Below are positions 17,687 through 26,301 of a stretch of 64,000 bases of DNA, in pieces. Within the stretch, counting starts at the first letter, position 1. Each line of letters starts with the position of its first letter. A program made the position numbers and the translations under genes. A model generated the notes under the pieces. It saw nothing but the letters and a program-made list of their open reading frames with translations. It did no database searches and had not been told where the DNA came from. This DNA comes from Lachnospiraceae bacterium (lineage in GTDB: Bacteria > Bacillota > Clostridia > Lachnospirales > Lachnospiraceae). The stretch lies in the NCBI GenBank assembly GCA_910575555.1, contig CAJTFX010000007.1:124001-188000 (forward strand), in the 5' to 3' direction.

Positions 17687-18334
17687 TTAACTGCTCTGCT
17701 TATGTTCTCTCAGGTAAATGAGCAGGGAATATATCACCGGAATCACTATCATAAGGGCAAAAATAATCCACATGCCTTCTAAATTCAAACATGCATCCAG
17801 GATAAAAAACGCTCCGGCAAGAATCCAAATCCCTCCGGCAAACCTGTGGGTTTTGTTCCAGTTTTCTTCATTATACAGCGTCCATGGCAATTTTAATCCC
17901 ACCGTATAATTCTGCCGGATTTTAGGAAGGTAGTTTCCCACGGTAATCAGGATAATTCCCATAAATATTTTGGCCAAAAGCGGAGCATTGATATCCCAGG
18001 ACAACGCATAGCTGTATATGCCGATGCCGCACATTAAAGAAGCGCCGGGGCAGATGAGAAGCATCATACGGTAAACTTTTCTGCCGATGCCCTGTTTCCT
18101 GGGGTCCATTGCCATATATGCCGCGCTGACCAGGTGCCCTGCAAAGCAAAACAGAGGCAGGCCGAAAACAGCAAACGTCCTGCTGCTCCACCCATTGGGC
18201 TCATTATCCGGCCCGAAATGGGTAGCCAATGTCTCCGGAAGCTGATCCCACAGCAGAATTCCTGCCGCCATGGGAAGCAGTACAGCCAAACCTGTAAGTA
18301 TAATAAATCCTTTATTTTCCTTCAGCAACTTCAT
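17687..18334 (-). CDS. sdpI: SdpI-family membrane protein
   Basis: This 215-residue protein has about six hydrophobic helices. The N-terminal half matches DUF1648 (LPETLATHFGPDNEPNGW) and the C-terminal half carries the SdpI core GNYLPKIRQNYTVGLKLPW followed by ENWNKTHRFAG. In Bacillus subtilis SdpI gives immunity to the SdpC toxin and signals to the SdpR repressor; the same gene pair is common without a toxin, as here. It overlaps the ArsR-type regulator gene by 23 nt, which points to co-expression. No SdpC-like toxin gene is nearby. Confidence 0.9.
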   Translation of the reverse strand: MKLLKENKGFIILTGLAVLLPMAAGILLWDQLPETLATHFGPDNEPNGWSSRTFAVFGLPLFCFAGHLVSAAYMAMDPRKQGIGRKVYRMMLLICPGASLMCGIGIYSYALSWDINAPLLAKIFMGIILITVGNYLPKIRQNYTVGLKLPWTLYNEENWNKTHRFAGGIWILAGAFFILDACLNLEGMWIIFALMIVIPVIYSLLIYLREHKQSS

Positions 18335-18602
18335 AATCCTTCTCTCCCTTCAGCTCCGACAGCCACAGCATTACTTCTTCCAGTACAGATACATTCAGCT
18401 CATAATAGATAAAATTCTTCTCCCGATGCTCATACACCAGTTCCGCCTTCTTCAGCACACTCAGATGGTAGGAAATGGTTGCCCCCGTCATATTGAAATT
18501 ACTGACAATTTCCCCGGCGGACAGGCGGTTCTGTCTCAGAAGCGTTAAAATATCTCTTCTCACCGGATCTGACAATGCTTTAAAAGTTTCTGCAAATCCC
18601 AT
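18312..18602 (-). CDS. sdpR: ArsR-family repressor, SdpR-like
   Basis: This is a winged-helix regulator of about 96 residues. The N-terminal motif FKALSDPVRRDILTLLRQNRLSAGEIVSNFNMTGATISYHLSVLKKAELV is split here over helices 2-4 and is typical of SdpR-type ArsR proteins; no metal-binding Cys cluster is present. The ATG at 18602 has GGAG about 8 nt upstream; a GTG at 18611 is less likely. In SdpR systems the repressor controls its own operon and is relieved when SdpI is occupied. An inverted repeat suitable as its operator lies 17 nt upstream. Confidence 0.9.
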   Translation of the reverse strand: MGFAETFKALSDPVRRDILTLLRQNRLSAGEIVSNFNMTGATISYHLSVLKKAELVYEHREKNFIYYELNVSVLEEVMLWLSELKGEKDYEVAEGK

Positions 18603-18618
18603 AACAATCACTCCAAAC

Positions 18619-18640
18619 TATTTAGAATATTTTCTAAATA
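18619..18640. promoter_or_regulatory. Likely SdpR operator
   Basis: TATTTAGAA (18619-18627) and TTCTAAATA (18632-18640) form a perfect 9-bp inverted repeat with a 4-nt spacer, just upstream of the regulator. A half-site TTCTAAATA recurs near 18690. AT-rich repeats of this kind suit an ArsR/SdpR autorepressor. Confidence 0.6.
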
Positions 18641-18712
18641 CTATTTTAATCCTTTTTGGGAAAATAATCAATAAGTATTTTTAAATTTTTCTAAATAGTT
18701 ACCAATTGCACT

Positions 18713-19567
18713 CTATTCCGATGCAGCTCCCAACCGGATAAAAATGTCCAACAACGCCCCATCCAGATATAAAAGGATTTCTTCTGCATCTTCTGAATGT
18801 TCCTGCACCAGTGAAGCGACTGCATGACTGACCTGCTCCATGGCCGCCTGAGCCTTCGGCTGTTCCCAGGCATTCGGTATCCTGCCCTCCGCCTGTGCCT
18901 CTGGCTGTTCCCAGACGCTCTGTATCCTCTGGCATTCTTCTTCGGTAAATTTCTGTTCTGACAGCGGCTTTTTAGCCATAACATGACATGCAATATCCCG
19001 AAGAACCACCCAGCAGATATTTTCTATCATGTCCTCATACCGGCTGTCATAGTTTAGCAGCGCACTCCGCACATAATCTTCCGGAAATAAATTCAGGAAT
19101 TTCTCTTCTGTCCGGATGCATAAAATAAATTCATAAATTCTGTCAATACCCTCCAGGCCGGAAAGATTTTTCAGCACCGGATAATCCAGTGTCAAAATCG
19201 TATCCTGAGGACAGAATTTCATATCGTACCATTTGAAAAATTCCGGCAGGCCGTCAATGACTGTGTCATGCAGGCAATAATTGTCATAATGGACAAAGGC
19301 CGGCGTAATCTCATTGTAAAGCTCCAATGCTTTCCTTGCTTTTTCTTCCACCTGCTTTGCCCCGGCTTCATATAGCTTTTGCGCCGTCATGTTTCCATCG
19401 GCAACCGCAGTCCGGTTTACGGATATTTCTGTTTCATGGATACAGTATTTCACGGCCTGCATCAACTGCTGCGCCTCTTCATAGGTCATAGAAGTGTGTT
19501 CAAAAGCAGTGTATTTTTCAGCCAGTTTTCCTACAATCGGCACAAGTTCTTCCATCGTCAGTTCCAT
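18713..19567 (-). CDS. Conserved protein of unknown function (DUF6179-like)
   Basis: This soluble protein of about 284 residues is acidic and helical. The opening region (TAFEHTSMTYEEAQQLMQAVKYCIHETE, spread over two helices) resembles the DUF6179 family of Clostridia; I am only moderately sure of that name. Near the C-terminus there is a tandem imperfect repeat: WEQPEAQA, then WEQPKAQA 15 residues later. This is visible in the DNA as a short duplication, in a region that may vary between strains. The start is taken as the ATG at 19567 with GGGGGT upstream. It follows the DUF6323-like gene by 38 nt and both are probably one unit. Confidence 0.75.
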   Translation of the reverse strand: MELTMEELVPIVGKLAEKYTAFEHTSMTYEEAQQLMQAVKYCIHETEISVNRTAVADGNMTAQKLYEAGAKQVEEKARKALELYNEITPAFVHYDNYCLHDTVIDGLPEFFKWYDMKFCPQDTILTLDYPVLKNLSGLEGIDRIYEFILCIRTEEKFLNLFPEDYVRSALLNYDSRYEDMIENICWVVLRDIACHVMAKKPLSEQKFTEEECQRIQSVWEQPEAQAEGRIPNAWEQPKAQAAMEQVSHAVASLVQEHSEDAEEILLYLDGALLDIFIRLGAASE

Positions 19568-19605
19568 ACACAATTACCCCCAATCATATGTCTGTTCCTT
19601 TGCGC

Positions 19606-20145
19606 TTATCCCCAGCAAAGGTCTTTCAAAACCTCAAAATACACGTCGTAATCCCATCTCTGGACTTCATCAAACCTGGAATATTCCCGGTAACCCTCCG
19701 AACTCTGATACCCCTGATACCCGGCCCGGATCGCCTGCGCAAAAATATTCAGGCACGTCCCTTCCAGATAGTCCAAATCCCCATAACACATCAGTTCAAA
19801 TTGTTCTTTCATCAGATGCAGCAATTCATCATCCGTAATTTCACCGTTCATCTCATTTTTGTAGAGATAAAAAATTTCCTGAAGCCGGATAATGGTATCC
19901 ACATAATTATTCTGATCCACAAAATCAGAATCGCAGAATTCATAAATGATTTTCGTTGTAATGCCCTCGCCGAATTCCACGCGTTTTTGTTCCCGCAGCC
20001 TATTGTTTTTCTCCTCCAGAATCAGTTTGGCATCCTGTTCACTTAACACAAGTCCGTACCGCTCTGACTCCTGATTTGTTTCAATCACTTTTCCCAGTTG
20101 ATTCTGCTGCTGTAATAAAATCATCCAATTTTCTTCCAAGAACAT
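19606..20145 (-). CDS. Conserved protein of unknown function (DUF6323-like)
   Basis: This 179-residue, acidic, helical protein has no membrane segment. The sequence around YGLVLSEQDAKLILEEKNNRL, FGEGITTKIIYEFCDSDFV and EFGEG/CYGDLDYLEG matches what I recall of DUF6323. It lies immediately upstream of the DUF6179-like gene, and such pairs recur in Clostridia. The first ATG directly abuts a GGGAGGG, so translation may begin at the following TTG codon or at ATG 8. Function unknown. Confidence 0.75.
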   Translation of the reverse strand: MFLEENWMILLQQQNQLGKVIETNQESERYGLVLSEQDAKLILEEKNNRLREQKRVEFGEGITTKIIYEFCDSDFVDQNNYVDTIIRLQEIFYLYKNEMNGEITDDELLHLMKEQFELMCYGDLDYLEGTCLNIFAQAIRAGYQGYQSSEGYREYSRFDEVQRWDYDVYFEVLKDLCWG

Positions 20146-20249
20146 CCCTCCCTGTCATTGATTTAAAATAATATCTTCGTCCTGCAGAAATCCGCCTATT
20201 TTCAGTACGTGGGATTGATTATAGCATTGGGAATTGCAGATTGCCAGTC

Positions 20250-20278
20250 TTGAGTTTATGCAATTTCTATGGTATAAT
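20250..20278 (+). promoter_or_regulatory. Consensus promoter pointing into a hairpin (no gene behind it)
   Basis: TTGAGT (20250-20255) and a perfect TATAAT (20273-20278) are spaced by 17 nt on the plus strand. The predicted start, near 20285, coincides with the first base of the hairpin that follows. Confidence 0.55.
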
Positions 20279-20284
20279 AAATAC

Positions 20285-20332
20285 AGAGAGAAAAAGAAAC
20301 GGTACTTGGCTGTTTCTTTTTCTCTCTTTTTT
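20285..20332 (+). terminator. 16-bp hairpin with T-run, first of two related copies; possible tiny RNA
   Basis: AGAGAGAAAAAGAAAC (20285-20300) is perfectly complementary to 20312-20327, with an 11-nt loop, and is followed by six Ts. It terminates minus-strand transcription from the broken ATPase gene and plus-strand transcription from the promoter just before it. A related hairpin plus the same flank ATTGCAATGCC lies at 33022-33081. The rest of the 20146-20485 gap holds no gene I can see. Confidence 0.6.
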
Positions 20333-20485
20333 ATTGCAATGCCATTTAATAACTCTGGCAGTATTGCCCTGAAGGATGTGCATCGGGAAAAGTAGTGTTC
20401 AAAGCCTTCTCTTATACTTTCTGCCCCTGCGACTTTGAAATATTCATTATCTTGGTCAAAATGAACAAGATAATGAATACATCAA

Positions 20486-21437
20486 TTATTCCGCATAATA
20501 TTTTTGATTTCCACTTTTTGGCTTGTCTGGAATTGTCATTTTTAACTTCCCTGTATTCATCATCGGATTAAGATAATGCCTTCTAAAAAAACTCCTATCA
20601 CTAATTCTAATATAATCCATGATTTCCTTTGCAGAATGCGGCTGTTTACAAAAAGCAATTATCATCTTGGTCACATCTTGGTCATTATCTTGGTCAAAAT
20701 GAACAAGATGTGTATCTTTCTTGCTATTTAGTAGCTTCAAATACTTATCACATGCCTTACAAAGCACCATAATCCCTGATGCACTTATATTATATTCCGG
20801 CAATGGCGCATCATACTTTGCACAAGCCTCTCTGATTTTGTCAAAGCCTCTTCCCCACGCCTCAATCATTCCACTCTTAAAGAAAATACCCGCCAGCTTG
20901 GGATTATACGGCTTAGAAGAATGCTTCATAAACAGTTTATCTGCAGAATTTAATTCAGATGGCATCTCACCATCATTCCAAATATATATTTTATCTTCAT
21001 ATACGCTGATTTGGATAGGATTGCAGCTACTGTAATCCTTATGCACAATTGCATTCAGCAAAATCTCACGAAAGGCATCCTGATGAAACATAAACTGCTC
21101 AACTCTCTGAATGCCATCATAAAAAATCAATGCTTTCAAATATTTCGTATAGACTAAATCAACGGCCTTATCCACCTGTTCAATGAGAGAGCCATGTATT
21201 TCATCCTGATACCTCAAATCAGCATCGGAATCTCCAAAATAGCCAATTTTAATATAGGAACCTGTAACCCATTTCTCCGGATCTTTATAGAATGCCAACA
21301 TTGCTGCTCTTATCAGATAACCATCTTCATCAATCAGGTGAAGATTTTCCATCAATATTGTATCATCAACCCTTGTTTCCTCCTCTGTCAGCCTTCCTCT
21401 TCTTATCGCCTTTTCTTTCAGTAAATCAATTGCCTCT
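20486..21437 (-). pseudogene. C-terminal part of frameshifted AlbA_2/ATPase protein
   Basis: An open frame continues the product of the adjacent upstream fragment after a one-base shift. It carries the GHKL-like ATP-binding half (HATPase_c_4 type: FREILLNAIVHKDYSSCNPI, then IYIWNDGEMPSEL and GMIEAWGRGFDKI) and a C-terminal winged-helix region (HSAKEIMDYIRISDRSFFRRHYLNPM). A methionine at 21355 opens a 289-codon stretch, but without the N-terminal domain it is unlikely to be a natural gene. These proteins commonly accompany type I restriction loci, as here. It is a pseudogene or a sequencing indel. Confidence 0.8.
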
Positions 21438-21896
21438 TTATCTTAAATCTGTTACCTTCAACTTCAGAATCGGCATACCATCCCATGTTCTTCCCTGCGA
21501 TTTTAAAATCGCTTTATCTAATTCTTTTCCGGTTATCGTTCTCATTGTACTGCCAGAGCGATAAAAATATTTACCATGATAGCTAATGAGGGAAGGGTAC
21601 TTGTCTACAATAATCTCAATGTATTGCAAATCATTTTCGTATAGCAAGTTGACATCTGCTACAATGCCCATTGTATCTGTAATTTTATTTGGAATAGACT
21701 CCAGGAGTTTTTTCCTATCTTTGTCTCTAAGTCCAACAACATCTCCATTGTCATTTTTGCCAATATAAAGTGTTCCTCCATAAGCATTTGCATATCCGCA
21801 AATCCACTCTAAAAATTCATCATGCCATAATTCTTTCCATTCTATTGTCTGATGTTCCGGCATTCTCTTCACCTGCTTTCTATTAGACATACCCAT
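21438..21896 (-). pseudogene. N-terminal part (AlbA_2/Schlafen-like domain) of the same frameshifted gene
   Basis: The fragment encodes an AlbA_2 putative DNA-binding domain: TIEWKELWHDEFLEWICGYANA, GGTLYIGKNDNGDVVGL, and YFYRSGSTMR. The frame stops with TAA at 21440-21438, but dropping one A near 21441-21446 restores the family's continuous sequence (VTDL followed by DKEAIDLLKEKA) into the downstream part. The start is either 21896 or the ATG at 21863 (MPEHQTIEWK), which fits the family better. It lies 39 nt behind hsdR in the same orientation. Confidence 0.8.
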
Positions 21897-21935
21897 TTGA
21901 CTTGCATATCCTAAAAAATAATTTACCCGAATAAT

Positions 21936-24900
21936 TCACCTCGCATACTTCTTAAAATTCTCCGCCTGTTCCAGCACTTCTTTATAGACATCATCAATCG
22001 TAACCGGAGGATACCCATATTTATCCAGCAAAATAATCAAATCCACCTGCAGATTTGCTTTGATATCCTCTCTGGTAGACCAATCCGTATATTTTGCTTT
22101 ATCGTCTACCACTACTCTAATTTCTTTTGATAACTCTATCATTTTATCATTTGGATATTCAAATTCATACTTTTTTGATACTGCAAGCAAAATATCATAA
22201 AAGGCTTTTTCCTCATAATCAATGCCTATGCTGTGAAACGAATTTTTTTCCGCTTTCAATTCATGTATTAAATCTGCGAGCTGATTTGCCACATCATCCA
22301 AGACCTGGTTTGCAAAAGCCTCCTCATTCCTCCGATTATTATAAGTGTCAACAACCGCCCTCATTCTCTCCGCAAATTCAATACTTTTTATTTTGTTTAC
22401 CCGCCTAAACTCCTCAATCGCATAAGACAGCAATCTCTGCAATGCTTTAATCTTCGTATTAGGCATAGGAATCTTTTCAATCCTTGCCATATATTCATCG
22501 CTGAAAATATCAACATCTATATGTTTCCCTGTTTCGAATAGTTCTTCAATACCGTCAGACTGTATTGCGTCATCCAGCAGCTTGCGGACTTTGGCATTCA
22601 TCTGGGAAATATCCGGCGCATCCCCTTTTGTCAGTTTAAACAGCACTGAGCGCACCGCCTGATAAAAATGTACCTTTTCAATATCTGTATTTTTAAACTG
22701 TTCACTGGAACTGCACAAATTAAATGCCTGTTTCATTTTTCTTACTGCTGCCATAAACCGAAGTTCCAAATCCTGCGTCAGTTGAACATATTCTACTGCT
22801 CTGTTCAGGCAATTTAACTGTTCCACCGGGCTTCCCGCATAGTAATCCCCTGCGTTAAAATTGTGAAACATCTGGCCTAAAACCTCTAACTGATCCAAAA
22901 CAATTGTCACTGCCTGACTAACGTCATCCAGTTCTTCCTTCTCAAAATTCGTATATTTGCGAAGCGCAGCATTCATGTTTTTCTTGATACCAATATAATC
23001 GACAATCAAGCCTCTGTCCTTGCCTTCATAGACACGGTTCACTCTGGAAATCGTCTGAATCAACGTATGCTGCTGAATTGGCTTATCAATATACATTGTA
23101 TCAAGACAGGGCACATCAAATCCTGTCAGCCACATATCGACCACAATCGCTATTTTAAAATTGGATTTTACATTTTTAAATTGCCTGTCCAATTCCTTCC
23201 TGTCCTCTTTTGTACCCAGCATTTTATAAAGTTCTTTACCATCGTCCTTATTTCTTGTCATAACAAGGCGCACTTTTTCTATAGGCTTTAATTCTTTTTC
23301 CTCTTTCTCTGTTAATTCCACACCCTCCGGCGCTTTTCTCTTTTCTTTCCATTCAGGACGAAGCTCCGTCAAATTCAGGTAAAACGCATAGGCTATCAGT
23401 CTGTTTGCGCATACAAACATTGCCTTGCCTGCAACTGTAGAACCTTCTTCCACTCTTTTCTCATAATGTGATATAAAGTCTTTTGCTACTGCTTTTAACC
23501 TGTCAGGATCGCCAATAATTGCATCCAGGTGAGCGACCGCTTTCTGACTTTCCTCGATCTGTTCTTCAGAGGTTCCGAGACTGGCGCATTTATCATAATA
23601 TTCTTCAATCTCGCGCAGCTTGTCCTCACGCAATGTTACTTTTGCCGCCCGTCCATCGTAAACAAGATTTACCGTTATTTCATCTTTCACCGCCTCTGTC
23701 ATGGTGTATGGATGTCCGACAATATCTCCAAACACTTCCACCGTGGCATCAATGGGTGTGCCCGTAAAACCAATATAGGTTGCATTCGGTAAGGAATCAT
23801 GCAGATACTTGGCAAAACCATACGTTTTATTTACGCCTTTTTCCGTAACTTTTACTTTCATATCAAGGTTAATCTGTGAACGGTGTGCCTCGTCTGAAAT
23901 GCAAATCACATTATACCTGTCTGTTAAAAGCTGAGTATCTTCCGTAAACTTCTGTATGGTAGTCAAGTACACCCCGCCGCTTGGCTTACCCTGTAATTCC
24001 TCCCGCAGCTTATCCCTTGATTCTATGCTTATGACATGATTGTCCCCAATAAACTGTTTAGACGCAGCAAATTGTTTGGAAAGCTGAGCGTCTAAATCGG
24101 TTCGATCGGTAATAATTAAAATAGTTGGACTTTTGAAATAACTGCTTTTCATAATCATGCGGGTAAGAAAAAGCATTGTATAGCTTTTCCCGCATCCGGT
24201 CGTTCCAAAATATGTACCGCCTTTACCATCGCCATATGGTTTCATATGTGTTTTCACATTTTCAAACAGATTGCTGGCAGCAAAAAACTGGGGATAACGG
24301 CACACTACCTTTGTATTTTTATCTGCAGCATCAGGAAAATAGATAAAGTTCTTTACTACCGCAAGAAATCTGTCCTGGGCAAACAAACCATCTATCATGG
24401 TAAACAAAGAATTGATGCCGTCCATTTCCCTGTCGTCATCATGAACCTTTCTCCAAGCGTAAAAAAATTCATATGGTGTGAATAACGAACCATATTTACT
24501 GTTTGCTCCGTCACTGATAACCACGAATGCATTGTATTTAAAAATTTCCGGAATATCTCTCTGATATCTGACTGTCAGCTGCGTGTAAGCATCCATTATA
24601 GTTGTATTTTCCTGTATTGCAGTCTTAAATTCCCATACCACAAGAGGAAGTCCATTCACATAGATAATGCCATCAGGAATGCGAATCTGATAATTATATC
24701 CCTCTATTTCCAACTGGTTTACAATCTTAAAGATATTCTTTTCCGGTTCCCCATAGTCTATCAATTCGATAAATATATCTTTCTTGTCTCTATCTTCACG
24801 ATTGAACACAAACCCGTCTATTATCATGGACATAATTGTCTTGTTGGATTCATACAAAGTTCCGCCTACGGTACGCAATGAGAGAATAATACTGTCAATC

Positions 24901-25076
24901 TCGCTTTCTGCCAATTCATCCGAAGCATATCGGGTGCGTAAATATTCTTTTAAATCGTCTACTATCAGAACTTCTGACTTTTCACGCAACAATTCGCTGC
25001 CTGTCTGATGGATATAGCCTTTATTTTGTAAAAGTTCTATGATAGATAGTTCTAATGCGTGTTCGTTAAATGACAT
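21936..25076 (-). CDS. hsdR: Type I restriction enzyme, R (motor/endonuclease) subunit
   Basis: This protein of about 1046 residues has all the expected parts. An N-terminal PD-(D/E)xK nuclease shows DGIIYVNGLPLVVWEFKTA. The SF2 translocase shows Walker A FGTTGCGKSYT (about 298), DEAH-box CISDEAHRSQ, motif III GFTGTPID, and the late helicase motifs around TGFDVPCLDT and QTISRVNRVY. A helical C-terminal region assembles onto the methylase core. It cleaves DNA at a distance after ATP-driven translocation when the recognition site is unmethylated. The ATG at 25076 is preferred because the one at 25088 abuts its own AGGAG. Confidence 0.96.
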   Translation of the reverse strand: MSFNEHALELSIIELLQNKGYIHQTGSELLREKSEVLIVDDLKEYLRTRYASDELAESEIDSIILSLRTVGGTLYESNKTIMSMIIDGFVFNREDRDKKDIFIELIDYGEPEKNIFKIVNQLEIEGYNYQIRIPDGIIYVNGLPLVVWEFKTAIQENTTIMDAYTQLTVRYQRDIPEIFKYNAFVVISDGANSKYGSLFTPYEFFYAWRKVHDDDREMDGINSLFTMIDGLFAQDRFLAVVKNFIYFPDAADKNTKVVCRYPQFFAASNLFENVKTHMKPYGDGKGGTYFGTTGCGKSYTMLFLTRMIMKSSYFKSPTILIITDRTDLDAQLSKQFAASKQFIGDNHVISIESRDKLREELQGKPSGGVYLTTIQKFTEDTQLLTDRYNVICISDEAHRSQINLDMKVKVTEKGVNKTYGFAKYLHDSLPNATYIGFTGTPIDATVEVFGDIVGHPYTMTEAVKDEITVNLVYDGRAAKVTLREDKLREIEEYYDKCASLGTSEEQIEESQKAVAHLDAIIGDPDRLKAVAKDFISHYEKRVEEGSTVAGKAMFVCANRLIAYAFYLNLTELRPEWKEKRKAPEGVELTEKEEKELKPIEKVRLVMTRNKDDGKELYKMLGTKEDRKELDRQFKNVKSNFKIAIVVDMWLTGFDVPCLDTMYIDKPIQQHTLIQTISRVNRVYEGKDRGLIVDYIGIKKNMNAALRKYTNFEKEELDDVSQAVTIVLDQLEVLGQMFHNFNAGDYYAGSPVEQLNCLNRAVEYVQLTQDLELRFMAAVRKMKQAFNLCSSSEQFKNTDIEKVHFYQAVRSVLFKLTKGDAPDISQMNAKVRKLLDDAIQSDGIEELFETGKHIDVDIFSDEYMARIEKIPMPNTKIKALQRLLSYAIEEFRRVNKIKSIEFAERMRAVVDTYNNRRNEEAFANQVLDDVANQLADLIHELKAEKNSFHSIGIDYEEKAFYDILLAVSKKYEFEYPNDKMIELSKEIRVVVDDKAKYTDWSTREDIKANLQVDLIILLDKYGYPPVTIDDVYKEVLEQAENFKKYAR

Positions 25077-25122
25077 ATTCTTTCCCATCTCCTATACTTC
25101 ATATAAAAACGTATGTAAATGA

Positions 25123-26301
25123 TCATTTAGTGGCTGAATCGGACAGCTTTGCCAGCAGAACAGATCGAAGCTCATATAGTTTCTGTATTTCTACGATGTT
25201 TACCTCTATTTGCTCATTGAGAATATTTGTTCGCTTTTGAAATTCCTCCACAACCTCACTTGGAGGAACAAGAATTTTCATTGATTGAATGTTATACATG
25301 GGCAACTTGGCCTGAACCGCTCCAACGGTCAAAAGTTCAATCTCTTTTATATGTTTCTTATAGCAGAGCGTATCATAAAGATAGTCGGATGTTACCGTAT
25401 GAATATCCGTAAGTTTAACACAGTTTTCTGTTAGGTTCGCTTTATCAAGAGAAAAATGAACTTTGCCAAACAAACCGATGGTACCGACAATAGAAATAAC
25501 AATATCGCCGGTATTTACGATGTATCGTGAAATAGCTGAATGAGTTTCTTCGTCAATGTATTGAAATTGGTCTGTAAGGCACACATAACGGCTATTCCCA
25601 ACATCACGCACACGAATATACGGATGTTCTGTGGGAATATCAAGCAGTTCGCAATTAGCAGGCAGACGTTTTCCTCCCTTAACTGTACAAAGACTATCCA
25701 GACTGACGATGCTGTAGCCATCGGGGAGCTCATCAGCTCCATAATATGAAGCAAATTGCTCTTGAAATACTGCTTGTACTGTCGCTTCCAAATTATCATT
25801 TATCTTCCGTTTAAGCTCAATCCTATCCTCTACAATCTTATACGCTTCAACAATTTTCCTTTGTTCTGAAATATCTGGAACTGGTAAATCTATATTGCAC
25901 AACTCATTCCAATCAAAGATTTCCCGAACACTGCCATGCGATTTATATCTTGCATATCTATCAAATTCTGCTCTCCTAAACCAAAGCATCAAATATTCTG
26001 GCAATAACTTTTCTGCATCCACTATCTCAAACACAAGATACGAGCTTGAAATTATACATTCATTTTCTTTCAGCAATGCGATTGATATTTTCTCACCATT
26101 TCTTGATGTAACCGGTCCATACGCGAATTGTCCCTTATGAACCACCTTATAATTTGAAAAGTCTGTTCCTACTGTATTTGCAATAGACTCAATAAAAGAT
26201 TTACTGATGCTTACTCCCAATAATCGAGATACTTTCAAATCTTTATTTCTTATGTCTACTTGACGAATATATTCGCCCAGTTTCTTATAATTCGATTTCA
26301 T
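25123..26301 (-). CDS. hsdS: Type I restriction enzyme, S (specificity) subunit
   Basis: This DNA-recognition subunit has about 392 residues with the classical two-TRD layout. The first target-recognition domain covers about residues 1-140, followed by a central conserved helix (SEQRKIVEAYKIVEDRIELKRKI), a second TRD at about 190-335, and a C-terminal conserved helix (NEQIEVNIVEIQKLYELRSVLL). The start is at 26301, with AAGGAG 7 nt upstream, overlapping the hsdM stop by 17 nt; the longer frame to 26358 is within hsdM. A single hsdS is present, with no inverted copy or recombinase next to it, so no phase variation is evident. Confidence 0.94.
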   Translation of the reverse strand: MKSNYKKLGEYIRQVDIRNKDLKVSRLLGVSISKSFIESIANTVGTDFSNYKVVHKGQFAYGPVTSRNGEKISIALLKENECIISSSYLVFEIVDAEKLLPEYLMLWFRRAEFDRYARYKSHGSVREIFDWNELCNIDLPVPDISEQRKIVEAYKIVEDRIELKRKINDNLEATVQAVFQEQFASYYGADELPDGYSIVSLDSLCTVKGGKRLPANCELLDIPTEHPYIRVRDVGNSRYVCLTDQFQYIDEETHSAISRYIVNTGDIVISIVGTIGLFGKVHFSLDKANLTENCVKLTDIHTVTSDYLYDTLCYKKHIKEIELLTVGAVQAKLPMYNIQSMKILVPPSEVVEEFQKRTNILNEQIEVNIVEIQKLYELRSVLLAKLSDSATK

